From Roseburia rectibacter (GTDB taxonomy: Bacteria; Bacillota; Clostridia; Lachnospirales; Lachnospiraceae), in contig NZ_CP092473.1 of assembly GCF_014287515.2 (NCBI RefSeq), positions 3,065,001-3,129,000 on the forward strand: DNA of 64,000 nt, read 5' to 3'. Shown piece by piece: positions 19,577 through 28,298 of this stretch. The number at the start of each line of letters is the position of its first letter. Positions within the stretch are counted from its first letter, which is position 1. The notes beneath the pieces were generated by a model, which worked only from the letters and a program-made list of their open reading frames with translations, had not been told where the DNA came from and did not search any database. The position numbers and the translations under genes are program-made.

Positions 19577-20047
19577 TTAACTATCTAAATATGTAACAAA
19601 TCGGTAATTATCTCGATATTGTTCTATTAATTCGGGATAATTCCGAGCCATAGTTTGAATGCTTGGCAAAATACATTTTATGCCATGTAAAATTTCTTTG
19701 TTACTAAGTCTATATACATTAGGACAAACATCCGATACAACAAGAGCTATTTTATGATTAATTTTCACTATGTAGAGTGGCCAAATTGCACACTTAAATG
19801 GTTTATTTACTCCTAATTTACATCCTTTATCGGATAAAAGTGGACACACATATTCATTTTTACTGTTCTTTTCCATTTCTAAGTAAAACAGTTTATTGGA
19901 ACAATAATAATGATAGTTTCCATCTATCGAATTTTTCTCAAATTCCTTTTTTGTAAATCCAGGTGCATCCCAAACATCTTCATCTGTATAATGACAACAA
20001 ATCAGACATTCTGCGCAAGTTTCTCTTTTTAAGATAGTGGTTATCAT
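19577..20047 (-). CDS. YkgJ-like cysteine-cluster protein
   Basis: A 156-residue protein with CAECLICCHYTDED near the N-terminus and later cysteines in CPLLSDKGCKLG and FKCAIWPLYI, the pattern of the YkgJ (zinc/iron-chelating) family. Members bind metal; some act in metal-dependent modification, most are uncharacterised. The ATG at 20047 has AAGGTG 6 nt upstream; a GTG three codons earlier is possible. It lies 18 nt after the ATP-grasp gene, so the two probably form an operon read from the promoter at 21243-21271. Confidence 0.7.
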   Translation of the reverse strand: MITTILKRETCAECLICCHYTDEDVWDAPGFTKKEFEKNSIDGNYHYYCSNKLFYLEMEKNSKNEYVCPLLSDKGCKLGVNKPFKCAIWPLYIVKINHKIALVVSDVCPNVYRLSNKEILHGIKCILPSIQTMARNYPELIEQYRDNYRFVTYLDS

Positions 20048-20065
20048 ATTTCTCACCTTTCATCT

Positions 20066-21127
20066 CTAAAATGATGATGCAATTAGGCAGGCAATCAAAT
20101 ATTTATAATCCAATCCCAATTGTTCAAAAATAAAATGATAACTGCTTTTGAGTGTGTAATGCGGATTAGTGGAAATATCCGTAATATAAAACATTTTATT
20201 TGACTTAATGCGAAAATCCACACGTCCAAACCCTATTATACTTAGTAACTTTATTACTTTATAAGCAGTCTTCAATAGTTCATGTGACAACTCTGGAAAT
20301 TTTTCTGAAAAATCAAAAAAAGTGTAATTATCAATAGAGCGATTATTATAATTTAAAATTCTATCTCCCATATATGGTTCAAAGTCTAAATTGATTCCAA
20401 CTGGAAAAAATCCTAATGAATCCTTGCAACTAATAACAGGAGTCTCCGCCTCAAAACCTTCTATAAATTCTTCCAACAAAATTTCTTGGCGGTAACACGA
20501 ACTCATTTCTTTTACTTTATTAAAAAAATGTGAATCATAATAACCTATATTATTCTCATCTATTCCGATACTAGATGATTCATAATTAGGCTTAATAATT
20601 AAAGGATATTTGAAATTCTCTGGTGATCCATTTAACCATCCATAACGAGCATCATATAGCCATGCTTGTGGAGTACTTATTCCATGTTGTTTAAGAATAC
20701 AACTAGTGCGGTACTTATCTCTACACAAGCTAACAATATACGGATTAGAACCAATATACTTAACACTATATAAATCACATAAGGAAGGAATTAAGGATTT
20801 CCTGCCAATTTTTGTTCCTTTTTGAGCCGAATTTAAAACAATATATTTTGAAAGATTTTCTCGTGGGTTCGAAATGAAACTTATAAAATCTTCCTCATTA
20901 AAAAATTGTTTCACTTTAAATCCAATATTTTCTAGCGTCTGACGGATGAGATTTTGCTCTTGGTCAGAAAAAAACTCAGACTTAACTGAGTTATCAGAAT
21001 AATCATTCGTATTATCAGTATGATTTTCGTTACTGGTAACCATGATTATTTCATATTTCTTAGAAATTTCTATTGCGGATTGAAACATAGCTTCGATCCG
21101 CTGTAACGCAGAAATGTATTTTGCCAT
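20066..21127 (-). CDS. ATP-grasp ligase (D-Ala-D-Ala ligase-like)
   Basis: A 353-residue ATP-grasp enzyme. The fold is indicated by YPLIIKPNYESSSIGI (ATP-binding lysine and loop), the acidic QEILLEEFIEGFE segment, and GFGRVDFRI followed by FYITDISTNPHYT, matching the metal-binding end of D-alanine-D-alanine ligases (R, D and N/H changes noted). It joins an acyl phosphate to an amine, but the substrate is unknown; the variant DISTNPHYT suggests it is not a housekeeping Ddl. AAAGGAG precedes the ATG. The leader holds the right inverted repeat, about 70 nt upstream. Confidence 0.7.
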   Translation of the reverse strand: MAKYISALQRIEAMFQSAIEISKKYEIIMVTSNENHTDNTNDYSDNSVKSEFFSDQEQNLIRQTLENIGFKVKQFFNEEDFISFISNPRENLSKYIVLNSAQKGTKIGRKSLIPSLCDLYSVKYIGSNPYIVSLCRDKYRTSCILKQHGISTPQAWLYDARYGWLNGSPENFKYPLIIKPNYESSSIGIDENNIGYYDSHFFNKVKEMSSCYRQEILLEEFIEGFEAETPVISCKDSLGFFPVGINLDFEPYMGDRILNYNNRSIDNYTFFDFSEKFPELSHELLKTAYKVIKLLSIIGFGRVDFRIKSNKMFYITDISTNPHYTLKSSYHFIFEQLGLDYKYLIACLIASSF

Positions 21128-21197
21128 ATAAGATCTCCTTTTATTGACACAACAGACAAAGATAAAAAAATTATGGATGTTACTGTTTTTTTATTCC

Positions 21198-21243
21198 GTC
21201 TCCTCTTTCACCTGATAATTCCTAATTATCGTTACTATATTAA
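21198..21243 (-). repeat. right 46-nt inverted repeat of the invertible cassette
   Basis: Mirror copy of 17039-17084, two mismatches, with the same palindrome at 21214-21230. The outer end touches the -10 box, so transcription would begin within the repeat and read into whichever gene lies inside. Confidence 0.85.
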
Positions 21244-21271
21244 TTATACAAACTTTCCCAATATTTAGCAA
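21243..21271 (-). promoter_or_regulatory. strong promoter reading into the invertible cassette
   Basis: Minus strand: TTGCTA (21266-21271), 17-nt spacer, perfect TATAAT (21243-21248). It lies between the stop of the tyrosine recombinase and the right inverted repeat, outside the cassette. The left repeat has no equivalent. Confidence 0.75.
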
Positions 21272-21273
21272 TC

Positions 21274-22212
21274 TTAATATACCAAATTATCGAATTTTTC
21301 TCCTATATTTATCTTATTTCTCGGATGTCTTGTCTGCAGTATCTCTTTTTCCTTCTCAGTCGTTACATATGTATATATCTGCGTTGTGGTAATCGAAGCA
21401 TGTCCCAGCATTTTTTGTATGTATCTGATATTCACGTCCTCCTCCATCAGATAGGTCGCAAAGGAATGCCGGAACATATGCGGTGTAATATTTATATCTG
21501 CCTGAATTTCACCGGCATATTTATGTATCATGCTCCTGGCTGATTGCTCAGACAGCGCATTTCCATAACGATTGACAAAAAAATATCCCTGCTTCTTTAT
21601 CTCATCTTCAAAGTACTTTTTGTAGGCATTCAGTATAGACAGTACGTCATTATTTCCTATTTGAAGATATCGCTCCTTTCCTCCCTTGCCCTGAATACAT
21701 AACACACCGTTTTTTAAGTCTACATATTTATTTTGCAAATGGCACAATTCCGAGATGCGCAGCCCTGTAGAAAAAAGCGTCTCCACTACTGCGATATCTC
21801 TTAAAATGATTTTTTTACGCCACTCTGAATATTCTTTAATACTTCTTTCCTTATAAAGATGATTCAGCAACTGCTCTATAATATCTCTCGGAATAATTTT
21901 GGGTAAAATCACTTCCTCCCGAAACTTTGTCTTTACTTTATGGAATGGATTTATCTCTATCAGTTCTTCTTCCTCTAAATAATGAAACAGTGCCTTCACG
22001 CTGGCAATTTTTCTCTTGACTGTTTTTTGCTTATACATACGGTGAAGGTATACAAGATATGCATTCAGCATTTCTTTATCTGGATTATTTTCTCCTATTA
22101 CTGTAATAAACTGTTCCAAATCCGCCTTATATGCCTTTATTGTCTTATCATCAAGTTCCTTTTGAAATTTACAATAATTCAAATATTTATTGATTTCTTC
22201 TTTTAAAAGCAT
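21274..22212 (-). CDS. tyrosine recombinase (probable invertase)
   Basis: A 312-residue phage-integrase-family recombinase. An N-terminal SAM-like domain (about 1-90) precedes a catalytic domain with Arg152 (STGLRISE), Lys176 region (GKGGKERYL), His245-x-x-Arg248 (HMFRHSF), His271 (LGHASITTTQ) and the nucleophile Tyr280. All catalytic residues are present. The ATG at 22212 is preceded by AGGAGG 8 nt away; upstream in-frame codons lack a site. Its position right beside the promoter and inverted repeat suggests that it inverts the 17.04-21.24 kb cassette, as RecV-type enzymes do elsewhere; it could instead be a relic integrase. Confidence 0.85.
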   Translation of the reverse strand: MLLKEEINKYLNYCKFQKELDDKTIKAYKADLEQFITVIGENNPDKEMLNAYLVYLHRMYKQKTVKRKIASVKALFHYLEEEELIEINPFHKVKTKFREEVILPKIIPRDIIEQLLNHLYKERSIKEYSEWRKKIILRDIAVVETLFSTGLRISELCHLQNKYVDLKNGVLCIQGKGGKERYLQIGNNDVLSILNAYKKYFEDEIKKQGYFFVNRYGNALSEQSARSMIHKYAGEIQADINITPHMFRHSFATYLMEEDVNIRYIQKMLGHASITTTQIYTYVTTEKEKEILQTRHPRNKINIGEKFDNLVY

Positions 22213-22380
22213 TGCAAAAACCTCCTGGTTTATTTTGTAGATAAGACATATAATAATATTTAGCATATATATCTGCAATCATACATTTTTAGTTGCCATA
22301 TTCTTTATATTTTCAGCATGGTAATTGTCTTTATAATTGAATTACCATCAAGAATCTGCTGATTTATTATATAACTGATT

Positions 22381-22421
22381 ATTGCCCCTTCATCTACTTA
22401 GCCAATAAATGAAGAGGCAAT
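22381..22421 (-). terminator. hairpin after the sigma-like pseudogene
   Basis: ATTGCCCCTTCAT (22381-22393) pairs with ATGAAGAGGCAAT (22409-22421) with one mismatch, just past the stop of the sigma-like gene. The downstream U-run is weak, so termination may be partial. Confidence 0.5.
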
Positions 22422-22424
22422 AGT

Positions 22425-22871
22425 TTACAATAATTTTCTCAATTTCTCTAAAATCTTATATTTTCGTGACTGTAAGGTTGTTCTGGCTATTCCTAATTTT
22501 TTCGCCAGTTCCACCTCACTGATCTCCTGGTAGAACAGGGCATGAATGATAGCTGTCTCCTCGTCTGTAAGTGTACGTAAGGCTTCGTTCAATTACTCCA
22601 GCATGACCGCCCGAACTGCCACATCCTCTACTTTCTCCGTTTCCTCTGCAAACTGCTTCTCTGCTTCCAGAAGCCGCTCATAAGAATCTTCCCTGCTGGG
22701 AATGACAATCATCTCTCCGGTTTCCTTATCCACCTTTGTATGTTCCTGCTTCAGATCATGGGTAAAGTATTTCTCCTTGCGCTGCCCTTTGTAATATGTC
22801 TCGTAAAGTTCCTTACTGACTTCAAAGATTTGTCCGTTCAATCCGATATAATATTTTTCTCTTTCTGCCAT
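22425..22871 (-). pseudogene. sigma-like regulator interrupted by a stop codon
   Basis: 148 codons with one internal TAA at codon 93. The N-terminal part begins MAEREKYYIGLNGQIFEVS, a pattern of sigma-70-like regulators in conjugative elements. The part after the stop, in the same frame, reads TDEETAIIHALFYQE, then VELAKKLGIARTTLQSRKYK, a region-4 helix-turn-helix. A CAA to TAA change would explain it. AAAGGAG precedes the start. Unless the stop is read through, the DNA-binding half is not made. Confidence 0.75.
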
Positions 22872-22879
22872 CTTTGACT

Positions 22880-23252
22880 TGCTCCTTTCCGATTTTGTAA
22901 ATTTTCAAAATCGAAAAGGGCAGCGCCCGGATATTACACTTCATGAACTTCATGAAAAACAACGAGTGACACGCTTCGCGAGCCACTCTTATGTCAAACA
23001 AAAAAAGCAGTGTATGATGAAATTAACAAGCATTTTGGCATTTGCCTTTTTACTTGTTTCTTCCATATCTCATACACCGCTTTTTGAGCAGTACTTTTTA
23101 TCAGTCTTCTCATGTTTACTGGGATATGCTGCATTTTCCTCCATTTTTCTTCTGTAGGTTACTGCGTATATCCCAAAGTATATGGCTTTCTTTTTTTTCT
23201 CCCTATTTTTGTAAAAAACTTCATTGTTACTTGTAACTTTTTGTTTTCAGGC
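22880..23252. other. gene-poor stretch between regulator and kinase
   Basis: About 370 nt. On the plus strand a frame near 23013-23157 encodes a very hydrophobic 47-residue peptide that faintly resembles an AgrB tail. On the minus strand a frame interrupted by one stop encodes basic peptides. Neither has a ribosome binding site. An imperfect palindrome with GAGTG and CACTC ends (22964-22988) and a tandem ACTTCATGA (about 22937-22956) precede the sigma-like gene. An agr peptide gene would be expected near this kinase, but I cannot identify one. Confidence 0.35.
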
Positions 23253-23292
23253 AAAAAAACAGGTGCCAAAATCTGCTTGATTTCAACACCTG
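23253..23292 (-). terminator. terminator of the histidine kinase gene
   Basis: CAGGTG/CACCTG-type arms (23260-23273 with 23279-23292, with G-U pairs) followed on the minus strand by a run of seven U. It lies about 45 nt after the kinase stop. Confidence 0.75.
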
Positions 23293-23337
23293 GGTTCCGC
23301 AACACACATATTACGACAGTCGCTCTTATTTCTAATA

Positions 23338-24627
23338 CTATTTTCCAATATTATAAAGAAGCACTTTTATTCTAAAATAATTCTCTTTATCATCTATAAT
23401 CATTTGACCGCTATGACGGTTGATAATATTTTCTACAATTCTAAGCCCTAATCCATGTTCATTCTTATCCCCTTTTGTTGTAAGATAATTCCGCCCCTGT
23501 TTTCTCAGATTGCCAGTATAGGGATTATCCATTTCCAAATACAAATTATTTCCAGACATTTTTGCCAGCAGTTTTATCTCTCTCTCTTCTATGTCTACTT
23601 TACTAGCTGCTTCAATCGCATTATCAAACAGATTTCCCAACAGACTGTATAAATCGACGTCCTCTAATTTCATATCATACGGAATCATGGTATCCAATTT
23701 TACGTTTATATGGTTCTTCTGCGCAACTGCCGCCTTGTAATTGACTATTGTGTCAAAAGTTACATTTCCTGTCTTTGAAAGATTATCCTCTTCTGTTAAA
23801 GTCTCTACACTTTGCTGATATAGTTCCCGTATCTTTTCATATTCATTTCGATTTAAATAGGATTCAATCAAAAGATACCTTTGCTTCATATCATGACGGT
23901 ACTCCCGTGCCTGCTGCCATGTTTTACTCATTTCCTGAAGCTGAACCGCATAATTTTCCACCTGCTGCGTCAAGAACTGCCTTTCCGCCTGATACAATGC
24001 TTTTTCCTGTAATTCATTATAATTATAAAATGTAAAAAGATTTACAATCAATATCAATATGGATGCAAGCAATTTCGCCCATACATACTCATCTGTCAAT
24101 GGTACAAACATCGCCATAACAATAAAAATACTGCTCACCGGCACAATAAACACCTCTAGCCAGTCCATATTTCTGATTACTATATTTTTATTCTTTTTCA
24201 AAAACAGCAGCGCAATCTTGATTTCAACAAACCAGACTAATTTTGATAAAATCGTATACATGATTGCGACATCTGTATTTCCCATCATATGTATAATATC
24301 TATGCCGCACAAAATTCCGATGAAGCAAACCATCACCTCTGACAGCATTCCTATCAGACACAAAAACAGAACCAGCACAAGTTTGATTCTAATAGAACCT
24401 TCATATAACCAGGTTAAAACGCCAAAAAAGGACACTGAAAAAATTACCATATTTAGCCATGACGGCAATTCAAAAAAATATGTAGTCACATTTGAAATAA
24501 TATAAAAGGCTGCCCATACCATGACCTGTACCGCTGTTCCTGCCGGTTTTCGGTCAAATGCTTTTTCACATACATTTCTCTGCATAATCACTGTAAATAT
24601 TTCTACCAATATTAATGCGATTGTCAT
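23338..24627 (-). CDS. AgrC-like sensor histidine kinase
   Basis: A 429-residue sensor kinase with six or seven hydrophobic helices (about 1-200), a coiled linker, the phosphoacceptor box REYRHDMKQR (His245) and a HATPase domain with GNLFDNAIEAA (N box) and EHGLGLRIVEN (G box). This is the AgrC/peptide-sensing type, which usually detects a cyclic peptide and signals to a LytTR regulator. The regulator gene is just upstream but frameshifted, and no peptide or AgrB gene is evident. AGGAAGG precedes the ATG. Confidence 0.85.
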   Translation of the reverse strand: MTIALILVEIFTVIMQRNVCEKAFDRKPAGTAVQVMVWAAFYIISNVTTYFFELPSWLNMVIFSVSFFGVLTWLYEGSIRIKLVLVLFLCLIGMLSEVMVCFIGILCGIDIIHMMGNTDVAIMYTILSKLVWFVEIKIALLFLKKNKNIVIRNMDWLEVFIVPVSSIFIVMAMFVPLTDEYVWAKLLASILILIVNLFTFYNYNELQEKALYQAERQFLTQQVENYAVQLQEMSKTWQQAREYRHDMKQRYLLIESYLNRNEYEKIRELYQQSVETLTEEDNLSKTGNVTFDTIVNYKAAVAQKNHINVKLDTMIPYDMKLEDVDLYSLLGNLFDNAIEAASKVDIEEREIKLLAKMSGNNLYLEMDNPYTGNLRKQGRNYLTTKGDKNEHGLGLRIVENIINRHSGQMIIDDKENYFRIKVLLYNIGK

Positions 24628-24645
24628 TTTCCTTCCTCTCTCTCC

Positions 24646-25355
24646 CTATTTTCCAAGTTTCCTCATGTACATCAAACGTGTATTCTCCCTCTTTGCCCTG
24701 CTGATTTCCAATGATATGCCATTCTGCAGAACAACTTTGTCGTAATGGTACTCTTCTATATACCTCGGATTAACCAAAACGAATGATGTATCCTCCAGAA
24801 GTCCACCTGCTTCTTCCTCAAATTTATTTCTACATCATTCATTTTACCATAAAATGTACAAATTTTATCTATACAATATACATTTATAATTCTTTTTTCA
24901 CTCATAAAATACATAATTTTATTCAGACTAATATTGTAGTATGTTTTGTTAGATTTAAAGGCAAATTTATCATCAATCTGTAATTTTTCGTAAACATCAC
25001 TGATAAGCTTTTCCATTTGTGCATATGTAATAGGTTTATCAACAAATGCAAAGGGGTGTACGCTGATTGCTTCCTTACTGTATTGTTCAAAGGACGTGAT
25101 GAAAATAATATTACAATTTACATCGCTCTCCCTGATCTGGCGTGCCGTCTCAATGCCATTCATCCCACCAAGTTCAATATCCAGCAGGATAATATCGAAT
25201 TGTCCGCTCAGTTCTATTTCCATCAAAAGATCCATACCTGAATAACATTTTCTGATGTCTGCCCGGATTCCTATCTGATATGTAATTTGCCGTACCTGTT
25301 TTTCCTGTTTTTCAACCTCTTCTCTTATGTCATCACAAATACCTATCCTCAACAT
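24646..25355 (-). pseudogene. AgrA-like LytTR response regulator, frameshifted
   Basis: The receiver domain (about 1-125) is complete, with acidic Asp8-Asp9, phosphoacceptor Asp59 in IILLDIELGG and the late lysine in FVDKPI. The LytTR DNA-binding domain starts normally but the frame is lost in a T-run opposite 24776-24779, giving an early stop at 24756. One added T restores NPRYIEEYHYD, LQNGISLEISRAK and an end at 24646, 18 nt before the kinase start. Without the C-terminal strands the protein probably cannot bind DNA. Confidence 0.8.
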
Positions 25356-25390
25356 ATTTCCTCACCACTTTAATCTTTGATACAACAAAA

Positions 25391-25420
25391 AAAGCCTAAC
25401 ACTCACACCGTGCAGGCTTT
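25391..25420 (-). terminator. terminator of the XRE regulator gene
   Basis: AAAGCCT (25391-25397) and AGGCTTT (25414-25420) flank a 16-nt loop, followed by a U-rich run on the minus strand. It overlaps the stop codon of the XRE gene. Confidence 0.65.
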
Positions 25421-25721
25421 ATATTACACCCATCAATTCCAATAACACTTTCCTCTGTTCTGCGCTCAACTGTTTCCATCTTGAAATCAGTTCTTTCTCT
25501 TCGTCTGTTAATTCAATTAGATTTCCATCTTCGCAGAAAAATTGAGATAACGTCATTTGAAATGCGTTGCATATTGCTTCTAATGTTGGAAAAGTCGGCG
25601 CATTGTTCCGGTTAAACATATTTGCCACTGTGGAATGCGACAAATTCGCTTCTTTAGCTAAGCGGTATTCCGTCCAACTGCGCTCTTCAATTAATTCACG
25701 TATTCTACCTTGTATATCCAC
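25419..25721 (-). CDS. XRE-family regulator
   Basis: About 100 residues with a Cro/C1 helix-turn-helix: IRELIEERSWTEYRLAKEAN, LSHSTVANMFNRNNAPTFPT and ICNAFQMTLSQFF, then an acidic tail ending ELMGVI. The frame is open to 25829, but the upstream part has no domain; I prefer the GTG at 25721, with AGGTG shortly before. It is probably a small regulator of the mobile element. Confidence 0.7.
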   Translation of the reverse strand: MDIQGRIRELIEERSWTEYRLAKEANLSHSTVANMFNRNNAPTFPTLEAICNAFQMTLSQFFCEDGNLIELTDEEKELISRWKQLSAEQRKVLLELMGVI

Positions 25722-25891
25722 CCTAACACCTACCCATCTGTGTCTATTATACTGCCCAATTTGATGGTATGATATGATGAATAAGTAGATATATTGTTGC
25801 CATTTTGGGTTGTATATTAAAGATTGCAAAGTAGCTTGTTCTAATCTTCTAATTCAACCTAATAATTTAAAAGTCAGAATAACCAACATAT

Positions 25892-26296
25892 TCATTTTTC
25901 CCACTCTTTCGTCCTTTCTTCTGAAAGACAACGATATCGTGGATACACTGGCATATAATAAATTTCTGCAAAGCCGTTCACTCCATCAAGCAAAACCATT
26001 TCTTTTCCCCTGACCGGCACTTTATACATTTTTGATACATCCCAAAACATTTTCGACACCAGCAAAAACGGTTTTTCTATCACATCAGAAAACAGTGTAT
26101 CCTGATTTTCTTCCAAAAAAAGAATGGTTCGCTCCGGTAACTTCGCCAATTCTCTTCTTTGAACTGCCTGATAATCCAGTCTCTCCATCCAGTTTCGGAT
26201 CCTCGGCACCGGATTCCCTGTTTCTTCCCAATTCAGCCGATATTTTTTCAATTTTACTTTGGTTAAATCATGTAGTTTCACGTCAACTTGATTCAT
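25892..26296 (-). CDS. truncated paralogue of the 53.7-kb secretion-locus protein
   Basis: About 134 residues of unknown function. It shares the layout of the protein at 53740-54246: the RxxNWxxRLD-type segment, PERTILFLEENQDTLFSDVI (compare ESSEKTIFTDIILFPF there), VSKMYKVPVRGKEMVLLDG and AEIYYMPVY. It stops about 30 residues earlier than its relative. The start is uncertain because no good ribosome binding site is visible at 26296 or 26335. Its presence here suggests the secretion locus once extended to, or was copied to, this place. Confidence 0.5.
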   Translation of the reverse strand: MNQVDVKLHDLTKVKLKKYRLNWEETGNPVPRIRNWMERLDYQAVQRRELAKLPERTILFLEENQDTLFSDVIEKPFLLVSKMFWDVSKMYKVPVRGKEMVLLDGVNGFAEIYYMPVYPRYRCLSEERTKEWEK

Positions 26297-26537
26297 TTTT
26301 CTTACACGCATAAAAACGCAGCTCTTTCGCAACAAAAAATTGTTTTGAAAGTAGTGCGTTAATATCAGCTTATTGGAACTAAATATTCAGTTTTGATTTC
26401 GGATGTCCTTAAGTGCACCCAAATGGAAAATTTCGCCCTAGGGTCTTCAAATTAATCTACATGGATTACATCACCTTCGGTGAGAGCCATTCCGATTAAT
26501 TTAATGACCGTGATTAATTTTTAGGTGGTTGGTGGCC

Positions 26538-26888
26538 TTAACATACATCAGCATATAATGGAATTTCCTCATTAAGAAATTTGTCAAATGTACAAGGAAT
26601 TTCTAATACATCATTAGTTCCTATTTCAAACATCAAAATATTTCCATATGTACTTTTCCTTAAATCAATTCCAAAACAACGTCCAAGCCAATCATAACCA
26701 AAAATTTTAAACAAATTCTGGAATTCTGGATATGCTTCACTGACAATTTCTGTCCATTTCTTTACATTATCCTTTGAAAATGAATTAAACAGCCCATGTC
26801 CAAATCTTTTTCCACCTAATTGCATGATAAAATCATTATACAAATCTTCTGAGTACTCAATCACGATGTTCTCATTAAAAAACAACAA
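26538..26888 (-). pseudogene. truncated Tdi1/DUF1851-like immunity protein
   Basis: 116 residues matching the Tdi1/DUF1851 immunity type: VIEYSEDLYNDFI at the start, GYDWLGRCFGIDLRK in the middle and ILMFEIGTNDVLEIPCTFDKF. Full members continue about 60-70 residues past this point; here the frame stops after NEEIPLYADVC. Tdi1 neutralises the type VI DNase effector Tde1 in Agrobacterium, but relatives occur widely as orphan immunity genes. No matching toxin lies next to it. Confidence 0.6.
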
Positions 26889-26963
26889 GAAATCTCTAAT
26901 TATATCACTCTCCTTACTTTATCGTAAATTGTCCGAATACCGTTCCATCTGCTTAAAATAATA

Positions 26964-27200
26964 TCACATATCTGCCATTTTCATCATATATTTTCGCCAA
27001 CATTTTCCACTGCTGGCAGTTGGTACTCCATACCACTTTTTAACATTCCATATATAATACTGATTTACCTTCTTCTTTACGCTTCTCGTAATACGCACAA
27101 AAAGCTGGATGGGTGTACCCTTTGAGGATATCTGTATCATCTGAACCGCAAAAAAGTATATCGTCGCTTGCAATCTTCTATTACCTTGCTTGGTAGCCAT
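26964..27200 (-). pseudogene. IS110-type transposase C-terminal remnant
   Basis: The fragment begins with TKQGNRRLQATIYFFAVQMI and KGTP, the conserved C-terminal segment of IS110/IS116/IS902 transposases. It then loses the frame, with later pieces such as KMADM out of register. Only about 80 codons remain. It abuts another transposase remnant on the opposite strand. Confidence 0.6.
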
Positions 27201-27615
27201 ATCCTTACCTTTACCGCTGGAGCGTTATGCAGATATCGGCATATGGCAGATCGAGGTTTTCTTCAAAACCTGTAAATCCATGCTGAACCTGATTGGAGAA
27301 TGCCACAGCTTATCTTATGATGCACTGACAGCCCATGTGGCCATTGTGTTTACCAGATATATGTTACTTGCAATGGAGCAACGTCAAAATGAAGATCAGA
27401 GAACGCTTGGGAAGTTGTTCTTCCTTCTTGTCGATGAAATGGCAGATATTACTTTCAACAGATCACTTGGTATTCTGATGGCTGCCTTAATGGCAAGCCT
27501 TCAGGAAATCTTAAAGCTCAGTGACGAACAACTGACTGCTTTTACTGCTGATTTTGAAGCAAGATTACCAGAATATCTGCGCAATGCACTCCACCCAGAG
27601 ATTGCAATGGCATAA
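27200..27615 (+). pseudogene. IS4-type DDE transposase C-terminal remnant
   Basis: About 135 codons with the DDE-transposase C-terminal signature RYADIGIWQIEVFFKTCKS (E of the catalytic triad), SYDALTAHVAIVFTRYMLLA and a helical tail. The two upstream catalytic aspartates are missing. It ends at a normal stop, so only the 3' end of the element survives. Confidence 0.65.
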
Positions 27616-27704
27616 ATTACTATTTTGTTAGCTGAAATATTGAATTTTCAAGGTACGAACCCCATTTTAGGTATGAGAAGTCTTAGTATCTAATTTATAA
27701 GGTG

Positions 27705-28280
27705 TTACATATTAGTCACATTGAAATTGTAAATGTCCTCTCTTGGATTTTTAAATCCGCTAAACTCATCAACTTTTACAAGAGAAAATAAAAATCCTGA
27801 ATTTGGATTAGGAAATCTTTTTTTTTCCTTTCTCAAAAAACCTTTTACTGATAATAAGTATTTTCCGGCAGGAACATCATATTTAAAATCTGAATATTGT
27901 ATGTCACCATCCCCCGTCTTAAACGATATTGCTTCCCCACAAAATTCACCTTCATTGAATGTATAGAAGGAACCTATATCTGAAATCCAAAGTCCACCTT
28001 CTATTTTTAAATTAAATCCTTCAATCTCAAACTTTTGTTCCCACTCATCATTAAATGTATTATCATATCCTTCCAGTTTAATAAGATGTTGTCCCGAATT
28101 TATTTTCGAAATAGGAAACCAAATCCCTTCTTTTTGCATAGCTAAATATAATTTTTTATCCTTTTGAAATTTATGTAATAATTTTTTTGATCTAATTTTT
28201 TCTTTTTTCAAAAAATCTTGTAGAACTTCCATTGAAAATAAACAAATACCATAACTATATGTACTTAAAATCCTATCCAT
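27705..28280 (-). CDS. putative immunity protein for the adjacent Rhs tip
   Basis: A 191-residue protein with no family I recognise. It is rich in aromatic and charged residues with a beta-rich second half (YDVPAGKYLLSVKGFLRKE). It starts 18 nt after the toxin-tip stop with AAAAGGAG at a good distance, the usual arrangement of a toxin and its immunity gene. The role is inferred from position only. Confidence 0.45.
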   Translation of the reverse strand: MDRILSTYSYGICLFSMEVLQDFLKKEKIRSKKLLHKFQKDKKLYLAMQKEGIWFPISKINSGQHLIKLEGYDNTFNDEWEQKFEIEGFNLKIEGGLWISDIGSFYTFNEGEFCGEAISFKTGDGDIQYSDFKYDVPAGKYLLSVKGFLRKEKKRFPNPNSGFLFSLVKVDEFSGFKNPREDIYNFNVTNM

Positions 28281-28298
28281 AGCACTTCTCCTTTTATA

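Noticed and set aside
22990..23215. agrD-like autoinducer peptide or agrB gene next to the AgrC-like kinase
   Set aside because: Candidate peptides lack the Cys/Ser thiolactone core with acidic tail, one is interrupted by a stop, and none has a ribosome binding site.
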